From: Riptortus pedestris
Taxonomy: Eukaryota > Arthropoda > Insecta > Hemiptera > Alydidae
Reading direction: 5' to 3'
Assembly: GCA_019009955.1 (NCBI GenBank)
Contig: CM032233.1
Span: forward strand, 114,221,001-114,285,000
DNA: 64,000 bases
Shown in pieces: positions 1-12,093 of the stretch (its first letter is position 1; each line of letters begins with the position of its first letter). The notes below the pieces were generated by a model. The model had not been told where the DNA came from, did not search any database, and saw nothing but the letters and a program-made list of their open reading frames with translations. A program made the position numbers and the translations under genes.

Positions 1-160
1 TTTTTGCCAGTCTTTGAGTATTTTTGTTTGTACTATCCTGTTGAAGTCTGCTGGTGTTCAACATCAGTCATTTCTATAATGTCTTTGTGGCCGGGTAACC
101 ACAACATTTTAAAATAGCAAGTGTTTATTGCGTGTATTGTTTCACCTTCGAGAGCTAAAT
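1..160. other. Unassigned AT-rich sequence
   Basis: No ORF, repeat or motif recognised before the first HINE-A copy. Confidence 0.5.
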
Positions 161-759
161 AAAAAGAGTCCGTCACGCAGGGGCTGCTTAAACTAAGCAG
201 ATTTCCCAAGTGAAGTTTTGCAATAGAGAAATCTGCATACTGCTAACACTTTACACCACCGTGACTAAACGGTAATGAGAAATCGCTCAGTTAATTTTAA
301 TAAGCTCCCAACGGAAACGGCTTATGAATTGTAAACAAATAGGGCATCGACAGAACGTATTTGCAAATATATCTCACAAAGTAAAAGGTTAGATCACAAG
401 AAAAGTTAGGTTACGTGAGCGTCGAACAGTTACGGAAACGGCAGGACTAATCCGGAAACTTAGGACAATAGCCGCACACACACACTTCATAAAAATACAA
501 ATATCTCGGTTAATATTCAAGATAGAGAAAATGTGTATATGCCAATATTTATAGTAAATTTAATTTAGAATAAGATTGGTTCTGTACAATGTTTCGATCC
601 GACTTATAATAATGGAGATATTTCAAATCTTCAAAAATCTTCCCTCCCACTGGTCCGATTTCAGCCATTAACGAACTTGATCTTCTTTTTTACATAAAAC
701 GATTAAATATCGAGTTTGGTAACGATGAAACAAATATTGCAACCTCTACAGCGTTAACA

Positions 760-822
<63 letters not shown>

Positions 823-927
823 GAACGGACCTCATTTTCGTCATCTCCTGGGTAGGATCAATGGACATTTGAAGAAAAATTTTGAAAATCGCGTCATGAG
901 TACGACCCCTTATGGGAAATCTGCTAA
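161..927 (-). mobile_element. HINE-A (Helentron-like, non-autonomous), near full length
   Basis: On the plus strand the copy opens with its 3' end (AGTCCGTCACGCAGGGGCTG, hairpin) followed by AAGCAGATTTCCC, and closes with its 5' end GGGAAATCTGCTAA. Inside are a C-rich run, the conserved block around GATTTCAGCCATTAACGAAC, and an (AT)n tract (about 763-816) next to TTTTGAACGGACCTCATTTT. The 12-bp AGCAGATTTCCC is repeated inverted near both ends. This layout matches HINE/DINE-1 Helentrons. No protein is encoded. The family name is mine and the class is inferred from structure. Confidence 0.78.
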
Positions 928-1190
928 CAGTCCATGTGATAACGGACTGGTCGAAATCACTGAATCTATACTTGTCATCTTCATAAGTATACAAGGTATT
1001 CCTTATGCCTGGTAACCAAATAGTTATGCCTACTAGAATGAACGTCTACATTCTACTTCTCAAGCACTTCCTAATAGTGGGTAACAATATTTATAGAACA
1101 ATGTATTTTCAATAAGATTGGTTATGACCAATCTGGTTCTGGACATGAATATTCTCACGCTTTCCTTATCAATAAAACGTCTAGGTTGAG
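928..1190. other. Spacer with a short HINE-like scrap
   Basis: No gene. Around 1084-1125 a stretch resembles the HINE-A block ACAATATTTATAG...AATAAGATTGGTT, so this is probably decayed repeat. Confidence 0.4.
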
Positions 1191-2931
1191 TGTTTAAACT
1201 TAAAAAGAAAGGATTAAAATGTTTACTATCACTTTAATCCTTTTTGGGGGGAATCCAGCCTCGCATTCTCACATTAGTGGTGTTGCTAGTACTGTTCAGT
1301 GAAGTCAACAAATATGGCTAGATTTACCAACGCTGAATAAGCGGACATAGTCTACGTCTACGGATTCTGCGATGGCAATGCACGTCAGGCAGTTCGGGAA
1401 TATCGCAGACGGTTTCCTGACCGAGAAACCCCACACAGAGGTGTTTTTACCAGCACTTTCAGAAGGCTTCGAGAGACTGGGTCCTTCTCATGTAATCGTC
1501 GTGGAAACCGTATGCAGGCTCCGATGGAAGCCGACCTGAGGCAGAGGGAGAGGATAGTGAGGCACTTCAATACCAACCCTAGCACAAGCGTCCGGAGAGC
1601 TGCTTCAGTTCTAAGCATACCAAAGACAACCATTTGGGCACATTAAGGGCTGACCGCAGGCATGCTTACCATGTACAAAAGGTACAAAATTTAATACCCG
1701 CTGATTATCCCCGCCGATTAAATTTTTGTAATTGGTACAAAGAACAATTGCAAAACGATGTAAACTTAAGTTCGAAAGTAATCTGGACGGACGAAGCGAC
1801 TTTTACACGTGCGGGCATATTCAATCAAAGAAACTACCACCTTTGGGCACATGAAAATCCCCGCGCTGTTAGAGAATTTCACTACTAGCATGAGTTTTCT
1901 GTATACGTGTGGGTCAGTCTTTGTTATAATCGCATAAATGGTCCCGTATTTTTACCTGCTCGACTTCACGCTGAAGGTTATCATCTATTCCTGGAGAATG
2001 ACTTACGGGCACTATTGGAAGATATCCCTTTGGAAACAAGCCTTGAGAGCTGGTTTCAACTCAATGGTTGTCCTGCACATTACGGAAGGGCCGTACGAGA
2101 CTGGTTGGACATCAACTACCCAGGTCGCTGGATAGGACGAGGTGGGTCGGTGCCTTGGCCTCCCCGGTCTCCGGACCTCACGCCACTAGATTTCTTCGTG
2201 TGGGGATACGTGAAAGAAAATGTCTACCGAGAGCCCGTCCGCACAAGGGATGACCTCATCGAGCGCATCAGAATGGTTTGCAACCAGCTCACCGCAGAAC
2301 AATGTTTAGATGCAGTGCGATCTGTGAGTACGCGATGTGATGCGTGTATTGCAGCGAGAGGCCAGCACTTCGAACAACATTTACGTTGACGCTTTAGAAA
2401 TTAACGATGTAATTTTAGAGAAGGTAAAACCTTCAAAATTTTCAGATTTTTTTTTTTTCTCACTAATGTAGACCCATATAAAAACTGAAACATTTATGTT
2501 TTCCAAGTAAGAATATTTAATTATTTTATTAATTTTCTAAATTTTTAATCTTTTTTTATGTTTTAATCTTCAGTTATTGTTCATAATGTTATCTACTTTA
2601 AATAGGTAATTTTTTTATACTATGAATATTTGAATAAAAAAGAATTTATTATTTTTTCTTAATAAAAAATATTTTTTTTAAAATTACCTTTCTGTTAGTA
2701 TATGATTAGAATACAATAATTGTATTGGAATAACATTTATTGCTAAAATTCATTCAAGGAATAAAATCCGCTCTTCCATTAGCCTTAACGAGTTTTTGTA
2801 CAACTATTTTTAGTTTTTTGTGATTTTCTCGAAAACGAAGCGAAAACGAGGCATATGCCAGAGGACTTTGTGTTTTAGTTTTTCGATCCTCTATCGATCC
2901 CTAAAGTTTGGCCGTTTGGTTTGGGGACACC

Positions 2932-2936
<5 letters not shown>
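1190..2936 (+). mobile_element. Tc1/mariner-superfamily element with DUF4817-type transposase, decayed
   Basis: A broken transposase reading frame is followed by an AT-rich 3' flank that ends GGTTTGGGGACACCCTGTA just before an (AT)n tract. That end looks like a Tc1/mariner-type terminal repeat (reverse complement TACAGGGTGTCCCC). I do not find the matching left terminal repeat, so the left side is probably truncated and its limit is approximate. HINE-A copies lie on both sides. Confidence 0.7.
1314..2389 (+). pseudogene. DUF4817/DDE transposase pseudogene
   Basis: From ATG 1314 the frame reads MARFTNAE then a stop (1338), and continues as a helix-turn-helix DUF4817-like region (YGFCDGNARQAVREYRRRFP, then RRLRETGSF). 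Another stop near 1644 is passed by a shift of frame into HVQKVQNLIPADYPRRLNFC. The DDE part shows VIWTDEATFTRAGIFN, a stop at 1886, then WFQLNGCPAHYG and PPRSPDLTPLDFFVWGY, ending RGQHFEQHLR. In relatives the second catalytic block reads HDGAPAH; here Asp is Asn. With stops, a frameshift and a lost catalytic residue it cannot make active enzyme. Confidence 0.88.

Positions 2937-2984
<48 letters not shown>
2937..2984. repeat. (AT)n microsatellite
   Basis: A pure AT dinucleotide run directly abuts the transposon end. Translations of it give meaningless IYIYIY ORFs on both strands. Confidence 0.95.
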
Positions 2985-2985
<1 letters not shown>

Positions 2986-3144
2986 CCGATTTTCTGTCTA
3001 TTAGTCGAACAGCCCAGCCAACAAGCAGCCAATGATACCAAAAATATAGAGTTTCTATGCCTAAGGGAATTAATGTCTTGTTCACAGTACTCTCACAAGG
3101 TACTCCTCCTAAAGTTACTATACTAGAAACCAAATTGGCCACAT

Positions 3145-3749
3145 AAGCAGATTTCCCTTAAGGGGAATTACCTATTGATGTCGTACTCATGACGCAATTT
3201 CCGACATTTATCTTCAAATGGCCATTGATCCGGCCCAGTAGATGACGAAAATGAGGTCCGTTCAAAACTGTTGATGTCTGTCACCCCTCTACAGTCAATG
3301 TTATTGCAAATTAAATGTTCTATAAATATTGTTATATAAATTTATTCTCTATCTTGAATATTAACCGAGATATTTTCACTTTTAAGTTTTCAGGCTACAG
3401 TAAACGACAACTTCTACTCGTTCTACATAATCAATACACTGTTATATAATAAACTACATTATTCGAAGCTTATATACCAAATGTTGCTTTCAATAGAACT
3501 TTAATTTACGAGATAGATTTTGTGACCCGTCTTAAATTCTTGGATTACAAAAATATGATTGATTGAGATCAAAATTATTCTGATTCATTCACGCTTCCCG
3601 TCGAGAGGGGAATGATTTCTTATTACCGTTTGTATTTATTCACTTAATATTCACGGTGGTGTTGTGTTGTGCATATAGGTTTATCTATTATTAAACTTCA
3701 CGAGGGAAATCTGCTTAATTTACGCAGCTCCTGCGTGATGGACTTTTTT
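3145..3749 (+). mobile_element. HINE-A copy, both ends present, internal deletion
   Basis: It starts AGCAGATTTCCCTTAAGG and ends GCAGCTCCTGCGTGATGGACTTTTTT. The AT tract and G-rich run are missing: the text jumps from GTTCAAAACTGTTGATGTCTG to the AATGTTATTGCAAATTAAAT block. It is thus a deletion derivative of the standard element. Confidence 0.8.
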
Positions 3750-4453
3750 GATTAACACTAGGCACTATATAGGAAACTGGTGGCTCTAGGTAAGAGATCT
3801 ATGCAGAAGTAGTCTTTAAGTTTTGGTATGGGTAGATTTTCAGAACAATTGTTAATGATCAGTTTCAGAAGAATGTTTTAGAAAATTTGATAGTGTAACT
3901 ATTAAACGTGAGAGAGATACCTAGTTGGTCGGTGATGTCAAATGAGATAAAATGTAACCTGCGAACAACAAATAGATAAATGAAAATACTTTTTTCTGTA
4001 ATCGTTGAATAATGGCATTACTAAACTGAAATGAGTGAAGAAAGTGAAACATTTTGCAATAGAGTGAAGAATGTGAATTGCCTTCTTAATTAGTAATATG
4101 TATAAATTAAAAAATAATTTGAAGTTGGAAATTAAATGCTTTTAAATGTTTCTTAACATTGTAAGAATTTATTTTAACAAAATAAATTGAAATATGAATG
4201 AATTATTGGTGGAAATAATCAATATATTTTAAAATTTAAATATAATAATAATTACCTTCCTTGTTTATAACCTGCACTTGTTTATAATTGCACTACTTCA
4301 CAATCATCACTAGTTGTTTTATAACTATGCTTATAACCTTTCACAACCATGCTTACACCCTACCAACAACATACCATAATCTTCACAACATTCTAATTTT
4401 GTTCATATTCTGGTTAGATCTGATCATGTGTTACACGATTACAGAAAAAATTT
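3750..4453. other. AT-rich spacer
   Basis: No coding similarity, terminal repeat or tandem structure seen. Confidence 0.5.
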
Positions 4454-4562
4454 AATATTACACTCGTGACGAAAGTACAATTTACAACTCTCGTAAAATT
4501 ACGTACTCGGGTAAACATTTCACTCGAGTTGTAAAATGATCTACTTTCGTCACTTGTATAAT
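4454..4562. mobile_element. Small foldback (MITE-like) element
   Basis: An imperfect inverted repeat of about 37 bp (ATTACACTCGTGACGAAAGT... against ...ACTTTCGTCACTTGTATAAT) surrounds a 35-bp centre containing CTCGGGTAAAC. Size and form suggest a MITE. I cannot assign a superfamily and see no convincing target duplication. Confidence 0.6.
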
Positions 4563-5033
4563 AAATAACTATTATTCCATTCTAATGTAAGAGTTCCATT
4601 AAATAAAGGAATGAAACTTGAATGGAAATTATAATGTATTTCAAGAGAAGTTTGTATTAAGAAATCAACTCATGAAGCTACTAAAATCAACATAACTTTC
4701 AGAGCCACAATACTTTCAGAGGCGGAAAGCCGGGATGTTCTAAAAGAACGTCAAATGCCTCAGGCTAAGATTTATTCAAACAACTGAGCTCTGTTTGGAT
4801 GAGCGTGACTTCTAGCACATTATTACGATGAGTTTGGGTCAATATTTTAAATATATTCTGACTCCCAAGATCGGCTAAATATCCTCTATCCAGATTAACA
4901 ATTTAAGCACTGACTAATGAGTTGTCCCACCCAATGAAAAGAATTCTTGAAAAAAGAAAAAAAAAGTCTATCACGCGGGCAAAGAATAAAGGAATTATTA
5001 CAATTGAAAGTAAAAAACACGCTAGCAAAAGAA
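4563..5033. other. Spacer with a degenerate HINE scrap
   Basis: No gene. Around 4966 the text AAAGTCTATCACGCGGGC resembles the start of an inverted HINE-A 3' end, badly decayed. Confidence 0.4.
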
Positions 5034-5650
5034 AAAAAGTCCGTCACGCAGGAGCTGCGTAAACTAAGCAGATTTCCCACGTGCGTTACGTATTTAAATT
5101 TATCTCAAAACGTAAAAGTTCAATGAAAACGAAATTTTGTATTTAGGCTTCAAATAAAGTGCTTCCTAATATAACCGCTTATCGTTAATATGGCATGAGA
5201 AGGAGTGAGGGTTTACTGAAGGCCGAAAACTAAAAAAATGCAAACATCTCAGTTACTAATAAAGATACGAAAAACATGCACATGACAACATTTATAGAAC
5301 ATTATATTTGCAATAAAATTGGTTCTTTAAAATATTTCGATCCAAGGCATAATAATGGAGATATTTCGAATTTTCGAAATTTACCTCCTCTGACTCCCTT
5401 CCTACTGGTTCGATTTCAGCCATTAACGAACTTAATCTTTCTTTTTACTTGAAACTATTAAATATCAAGTTTCCTAACGATCAAATAAAAATTACGACAC
5501 CTAGAGCAATAACAGGCAATATATATATATATACAATTTTGAACGGACCTCATTTTCGTCATCTCCTAAGTAGGATCGATGGACTGGATTCATGATGGGC
5601 GTCATGAGTCCGAGCTCAATAGCTGATTTCCCTTAAGGGAAATTTGGTAA
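5034..5650 (-). mobile_element. HINE-A copy
   Basis: It runs from AAGTCCGTCACGCAGGAGCTG to CCCTTAAGGGAAATTTGGTAA. The (AT)n tract is short (about 5520-5533). The block before the 5' end has a partial replacement (GATTCATGATGGGC). Confidence 0.78.
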
Positions 5651-5789
5651 CAAGTATCCTGCCAGGACGAATTCTTCACGGAATTATTTGTATTCGGATA
5701 GTGCCAGATGTATTCAGGGAAGAAGTTTGTCGGGTATTTGCATTGTACACATCAATGAGGGAAATACTAGCAGAACGCAATGAAAGAGA

Positions 5790-5862
5790 GAGAGAGAGAG
5801 ATTGATTGAGATAATTCTGATTCTGATTCATTACAGATTACAGCATTAGCTTTAGCAATATA

Positions 5863-5865
<3 letters not shown>
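5790..5865 (+). mobile_element. HINE-A internal fragment
   Basis: GATTGATTGAGATAA...TCTGATTCATTACAGATTACAG matches the distal third of HINE-A, after a short (GA)n run. It is cut off by the (AT)n tract that precedes the Helitron. Confidence 0.55.
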
Positions 5866-5902
<37 letters not shown>

Positions 5903-5908
<6 letters not shown>

Positions 5909-7153
5909 GTAACCTCTGTCTGTACATTGATTTTTTTCGCGAAATTTCACGATAACTTTTCGTTTCACATGTCATAGACACCATAACTGCATTTTGTTTC
6001 TTTGCTGTCTGTTTGTTTATTTGTTTGTTTGTTACCTTTTCACGCATAAACGGCTGAACCGAATTTTATGAAACTTGGTATGTATATTACTACTAGCCCA
6101 ACTTAGACTTTAGGCTATATTAATATTCTCTCAGACGAACAGGAGTGGGGGTTATAAGGGAGGCCTGAAATTAAAAATAGCGATATTTCGTTTCCTATTG
6201 CTTTTTCAGCAAATATGCACATAACAAAAGTTGTTTATTTTGTTATTTAGAGTAACCTTTGTTATATGCACTTTTGCCGTATATGGAAGCATAAATGAGT
6301 TATACGCTATCAACTAAAGCGGGAGTCCACAATTTTATTTGGCACTAAAGACTCAACCGAATTAAACCAAACTCGGTATGTGAATTAGTACTAACGCCTT
6401 CATTATAATATGCCATACTAACATTTCTAGGGACGGGCAGGAGTGGGGGTTATAAGGGAGGCCTGAAATTAAAAATAGTGATATTTCGTTTCCTATTGGG
6501 GTTTCGGCAAACGTGCACATAACAAAAGTTGTTTATTTTGTTATTTAGAGAAACTTTGGTTATATACACTATCGTCGTATACCGAAGTATAAAGACGTTA
6601 TACGCTAAAAATTATAGCGGGAGTCAACAATTTTATTTGGCACAAAAGACTCAACCGAACTAAATAAAACACTCCGTATTTGTATTAGCACTTAGGCCTT
6701 CCTTATAATAAGCCATACTAACATTTCTAGGGACGGGCAGGAGTGGGGGTTATAAGGGAGGCCTGAAATTAAAAATAGTGATATTTCGTTTCCTATTGAG
6801 GTTTCGGCAATTATGCACATAGCAAAAATTGTTTATTTCGTTATTTGGAGTAACTTTTGTTATATACACTTTCGTCGTATACCTAAGTATAAATGAGTTA
6901 TACGTTAAAAACTACTAATTCAAATCTATGCAGAATGCACAGGAAATGGGAAATATGACAATATGGAGGACAGTGAAGTCTTTCATAAAAAAATAATTGT
7001 ATTATAAACAAATCCACAGAAACGACGGGTATTTACTCTAAACACTGTGACGGATAAATGTCAAAACATTGTGCAAAGTAAAGCCTTGCCAAAAAAATAC
7101 TATCACCATTCGGCCTCAAATGAATTCCCGAGCGAAGCCGGGTATCTGAGCTA

Positions 7154-7154
<1 letters not shown>
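5903..7154 (+). mobile_element. Non-autonomous Helitron, near full length
   Basis: The left part reads AAAATTGTAACCTCTGTCTG; the exact 5' TC is lost in an (AT)n tract. The 3' end has a hairpin CCCG-AGCGAAG-CGGG followed by TATCTGAGCTAG and then T, as in Helitrons (CTRR end). Internally a module of about 300 bp beginning GGGCAGGAGTGGGGGTTATA occurs three times (near 6138, 6432, 6733). There is no Rep/helicase coding. It is nearly identical to the copy at 47.1-48.4 kb. Confidence 0.88.

Positions 7155-7206
<52 letters not shown>
7155..7206. repeat. (AT)n microsatellite
   Basis: AT run between the Helitron CTAG end and a HINE-A body. The Helitron therefore abuts, and may have landed in, the HINE microsatellite. 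Confidence 0.9.
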
Positions 7207-7209
<3 letters not shown>

Positions 7210-7789
7210 GTCTATTAACGCTCTAGTGGTCTAAACTTTTGTTTGATCGTTACCAAACTTGATATTTAGTCGTTTTATGAAAAAAGAAATATCAAGCTCG
7301 TTAATGGCTGAAATCGGACCAGGGGGAGGGGGGGGGCTAGAGGGGGAGAATTTGGAAATTCAAAATATCTCCGTTACTATAAGTCGGATCGAAAAAGTGT
7401 ATAGATTCAATCTTATTGAAAATTAAAAGTACTATAAATATTGTTATATACATTTATTCTCTATCTTGAATATTACCCGAGATATTTGCATTTTCCAGTT
7501 TTCAGCCCTCAGTAAACCCCCACTTCTACTCTTGTTACGTAAATGATACTCTGTTATATAATAAACCACATTATTCGGAGCTTAAATACCAAATATTGTT
7601 ATAGGCCTTTGTTGTTGTTAGAGCACACTGCTCAGGAAAAGGGAAAACTGCCTTCACCCTCTAGGTTTGATAGACCTATCCCACCGACCAAGGCAAAAAC
7701 AAACTAGGGCCTCAGAAGTAGGTTTATCTATTATTAAACTTCACGTTGGGAAATCTGCTTAGTTTACGCAACCCTGAGTGACGGACTTT
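7207..7789 (+). mobile_element. HINE-A copy, 5' truncated
   Basis: It starts after the AT tract at TCTGTCTATTAACGCTCTAG and ends GTTTACGCAACCCTGAGTGACGGACTTTT. The G-rich segment (7322-7347) is a potential G-quadruplex. About 115 bp of unrelated text (7608-7722, GCACACTGCTCAGGAAAAGG...) replaces part of the normal 3' half. Confidence 0.75.
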
Positions 7790-8255
7790 TCTTTCTTTCA
7801 TCCATATCAGAATAAAGAAGATCGGAGAAGAATATGAAGGAGCGATTTCGAGCCACATTGATAGTACATAGAAGTTGGTTTAATGGCTGACGAAAGGAAA
7901 GGGCGGTGAGTAGAGGAGATGAGCTAGAGCCGGTGACAGGACCACCAGGAGGCAACGGAAGGGAGCATGAAGAAGGAGGTATAGGCTATTCTTTTTGTCA
8001 GCCGTAAGTTAGCAGCAATAACTGCCCGCTCCTTTCCCCTTACAGCTGCTCCTCCCACTAAATCTACCTCCTTCCAACGCAACACCTGTCATTAACTGTT
8101 TGTATTTTCAATAATCCCTCTCAGGCTCATTCTCCTATTTACTCCTTTCAAAGCTGCAATTACTTAAACAACTTGATTTCCCAATTCATAACGTTGTAAA
8201 TTCCATATTGAAGCACGCGGTTACTCCTGTTGGTTATTTGCAAGGTTTTTTTTAT
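7790..8255. other. Spacer, relatively GC-rich
   Basis: Non-repetitive stretch with short ORFs on both strands but no recognisable protein. It could be unique host sequence or an unrecognised element. Confidence 0.4.
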
Positions 8256-8366
8256 TAGCAAATTTCCCTTGAGGGAAATCAGCTATTGAGGTTGTACTCA
8301 TGACGAGATTTTCGAAATGGCCATCGATCCTACCCAGGAGATGACGAAAATAAGGTCCGTTCAAAA

Positions 8367-8444
<78 letters not shown>

Positions 8445-8912
8445 CTATTACCAATTTTTGTTTTATAGTTACCAAACTTGATATATAATCGTTTTATACA
8501 AAAAGAAAGACTAAGTTTGTTAATGGCTGAAATCGGACTAGGGGGAGGGGGGTTTAGAGGGGGAGAATTTCGAAAATTCTTAATATCTCCGTTATTATGC
8601 GCCGAATCGAAAAATTGTATAGAACCAATCTTATTGCAAATGTAATGTTCTATAAATGTTGTTACGTACATTTTTTCACTACCTTGATTATTTACTGAGA
8701 TATTTGCATTTTTTAGTTTTCGGTCTTCAGTAAAGCCCCACTCCTACTCATCTCATATTTTCAATATTCTATTATGTTATGAAGCACATTATTTGAAGCT
8801 TAAATGCCAAATATTGTTCTCATTAAAATTTTAAGTTTTGAGATAAATGCAAATACATGGCGCACGTGGGAAATCTGCTTAGTTAACGCAGCCCCTGCGT
8901 GACGGACTTTTT
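8256..8912 (+). mobile_element. HINE-A copy, full length
   Basis: It starts TTAGCAAATTTCCCTTGAGGG, carries a long AT tract (about 8371-8440) and a G-rich run (8541-8563), and ends GCAGCCCCTGCGTGACGGACTTTTT. Both 12-bp subterminal repeats are present, the left one with one change. Confidence 0.82.
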
Positions 8913-9061
8913 ATCTGATATAACCGTATATTAAACACATCCATCTGGAATTAAAATATTAATAAATGAACACATGGAAACACCTGATCGGATTAGACTG
9001 CACAGTGCAATCATGTTAAATGTTCATTCAGGTCAAGCTTAAATCCCTGAACATTACATTA

Positions 9062-9660
9062 GTTCGTCCCGCAGGGGCTGAGTAAACTAATTAGACTTCC
9101 CGCGTAGTGGGGATAAAAATATCGTTTATAGCCTAGTATAGATCAAATAAACAATTTCAGAACATAAAATCTTAAATGTTGAGGTCATTACACGACCTAT
9201 TTCCATGTATCTACCACACTAAAAGGTCAATGAAAGCTATGATTTGCTATTTAAGCTTCCTATAAAGTGGTCCATGGACATAAGACTAAAAAGTTCAAAT
9301 ACCTCGGTTAATATTCATAATAGAGAAAATACGCAAATAACAACATAAATTGGAAATTAAATTTGCAAAAGGATTGCCACTATACAATTTTTCGATCCGA
9401 CGTATAGTAACGGAGATACTTTGAGTTTTCGGAATTCTACCCGTCTAACCCCCCCCCCTCCCCTCCCTCTCGAACAATTACAGTCATTAATGAACTTGAT
9501 CTTGAGTTTTACATAATGCTCTTATATATCGAGTTTGGCAACGATAAGACAAAGTTTGCGACCACTGGAGTATATGCATATATCCTCATTTTCGTCATCT
9601 CCAAGGTAGGATCGATGAACATTTGAGGAAATGTTTCAAAAATAGCATCATGAGTATAAA
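9062..9660 (-). mobile_element. HINE-A copy, diverged
   Basis: Begins GTTCGTCCCGCAGGGGCTGAGTAAACTAATTAGACTTCCC, with many changes. It ends at CGATGAACATTTGAGGAAATG...GCATCATGAGTA without the terminal palindrome. Confidence 0.7.
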
Positions 9661-9769
9661 TTTACAAGAATTGAAGGACACTACATTATATTCTGTACTC
9701 GTCGACCGTTCTTTTGGCTATCGTGGAAAATGGTGCATCACTCATCTTCCCAAGTCTTCGAACTCTTTT

Positions 9770-10728
9770 TTAGAATATTTCCCTTAAAGGAAATCAGCTA
9801 TTAATGTCGTACTCATGACATGATTTTCGAAATTTTTCTTCAAATGTCCATTGGTCCTACCTTGCAGACGACAAAAATGAACCGTTCAAAATTGTATCTA
9901 TCTATCTATATTTGTCTTCTACCGGTCTAACGCACGCAATTATTGTTTGAATGTTTCCAAACTCGATATGTAATCGTTATATGTAAAATGAAAGATCAAG
10001 TTCGTTTACAGCTGAAATCGTAACAGGGGGGGGGGGTGGGGGGTTTAAACATGGAGAATTTGGAAATTACGAAATATCTCTGTTACAATACGACGGGTCG
10101 GAAAAGTGTAAAGAGTAATTCTTATTGCAAATTAAATGTACTATAAATATTGCTATATACATTTATCCTTTATCTTGAATAATAACCGAGATATTTGCAT
10201 TTTTCAGTTTACAGTCTCCAGCAAACCCCCGATTCTACTCATGTTTCATAAAATAAAAAAAAAATACTCTGTTATATAATAAACCACTTTATTCGAAGAT
10301 TAAATACTAAATATTTTTTTCAAGAGACCTTTAATATACGAGATACATGCAAATATGTTCTGGTGGCCTCCCCCCCCCCTTTCTTAAGTTCTTGGAACAC
10401 TAAAATTTGGTTGATTCAGGTAAAAATTATTTTGATTCATTATAAATTACAGTATAAGATATAGTAAATATGTTTCAAGAAAATTAATATGACATATTCT
10501 GATATATTTCAGTAATTGTTTTTGTTTCCGGTGAGAGGTGGGCAGACCTGTTTGTGGACAATTCAGACTCTTCCCGTCGGGAAATTATTAAAATTTACTC
10601 AAAGATTTCTTATTACTGTTTGTATTTATTCACTTAATATTCACGGTTGTGTTGCCAGTAAGTAGATTTATCTATTCACGAGGGAAATCTGCTTAGTTTA
10701 CGCAGCCCCTGCGTGACAGACGTTTTTT
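9770..10728 (+). mobile_element. HINE-A copy, long form
   Basis: It starts AGAATATTTCCCTTAAAGG and ends GCAGCCCCTGCGTGACAGACGTTTTTT. The AT tract is replaced by TCTATCTATCTATA. The 3' half is complete, including TTTCCGGTGAGAGGTGGGCAGACC and AATATTCACGGTTGTGTTG, so this copy is a good template for the full element. Confidence 0.82.
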
Positions 10729-11499
10729 AATAAGTATTTCTAGAAATTCAAGAAGGTGTTTTCTTTCCATGTGCTTACTTTTATTATTAGAACCTTTATA
10801 AAGTTATTTAGAGTACTAAAGTTTATTGATGCTTTGAAAAGAATACATTAAAGGTTCCAATGAATTAAGATTTCGTCCGTAACATTTCCCAAATACAAAC
10901 TGTGATGTGTTTTTTCATGCAAAGAAAAAACTCCCGAAGAGGATCTAGATAATACGCTTAAACAAGGAGACATTCACATGGAAGTTTGTTTATTAAGTTG
11001 TTAATTAGGCCAGCTAAGATACAATCAATACAAGGGGGAAAAAAGGGACTAAAAAGAGAGCAGTGAAGAAACACACGTAATGAGATGACCGATATATAAT
11101 ACTTCTCTTAATCAGTTAGAATGATGTTATTACTATTTCAAGGAACTTTGAAAATTCTAAAGAAACTTCGTAATCAGGGCAGCTTATCATGAAGTATGTA
11201 TAATTAACTTTTCTTACTAAAACCATGTGTAAGTGATAAAAAACTGTCCAATTATAAATAGTCTGGGTTAATTTGATATTTCGCATTCTTTTTTTTCCCA
11301 GATCCAAAACTGGCAAATATATTTATCACAAATTACTAAATAATTCATAGCTAAAATGAAGAATAACAGTTCATAAATTCATTAACCCAAAACTTTCCTT
11401 AATTATCAATTCTTTTTATTATAATTAAATGTAGTTAAAATATAACATGAGTTTGGATAATCTTAAGCACCAAATATTCCATCACTTTTCATCAGATGC
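10729..11499. other. AT-rich spacer
   Basis: No coding similarity or terminal repeat recognised. Only short ORFs. Confidence 0.5.
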
Positions 11500-11870
11500 C
11501 GACATCTGTTATTCCGTTCAGTCTTTGTCTCATTATACTTGTGAGGTAATAAGAGACGATTTTGCTAGGAAAAAAAGAAGAGGAGAAAAAGAAACTTAAA
11601 GAAAAGTATAACAAACCACAGAAAAGGCTACTAAAACAATCAGAAAATAAGCGCCCTAAAAATAGAGAAACTAATGGAGCAAATGTGGGGTGACTCAAGT
11701 GAAGAAGATGAAAATATGACTACTGCCTGCATTTAATGCAATGAGCTTTTCATCGACTCCAAGGATGGTGAAGGTTGGATCGAGTGCACTCATTGTCATG
11801 GTTGGGTCCATCAAAGCTGCTTTGGGGCCCAACAGGAACATGACGATTTTACTTACGACTTGTGCATTGC
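11500..11870 (+). pseudogene. C-terminal piece of pogo-type (DDE_1) transposase with PHD-like zinc finger
   Basis: A basic linker (KRRGEKE.., KYNKPQKRLLKQSENKRPKN) leads to MEQMWGDSSEEDENMTTACI, an in-frame stop, then CNELFIDSKDGEGWIECTHC, HGWVHQSCFGAQQEHDDF, TYDLC. The Cys/His pattern C-x2-C...W-I-x-C-x2-C-x2-W-x-H-x2-C...C is the PHD-like tail found on many insect pogo/Tigger-type transposases. The catalytic DDE domain is not present upstream. It is broken by at least one stop and by frame changes in the linker. Confidence 0.72.
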
Positions 11871-12093
11871 AATTTCACGCAAAAAAATGTAATTATAAAG
11901 TATTAATTGCAAAGACTGTTAAATTGGCTTAAGTCGTATAGAATTGTGTGTACCTTTACTTATTTTAATATTTTATAGCATCGAACAACATTTTTTATTA
12001 AAAAAAATAATACCAATATGATTAAAAGCCATTACATTTTTATTTTCCCGTAAGAATAACATATGCCATTGTATTATATGATGTACCCTACTA

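Noticed and set aside
746..994. ORFs rich in IYIYIY on either strand across AT tracts (also at 2891, 8221, 26411, 27308, 51829, 61597)
   Set aside because: They are translations of (AT)n runs plus HINE flanks, recur at each copy, and have no protein similarity.
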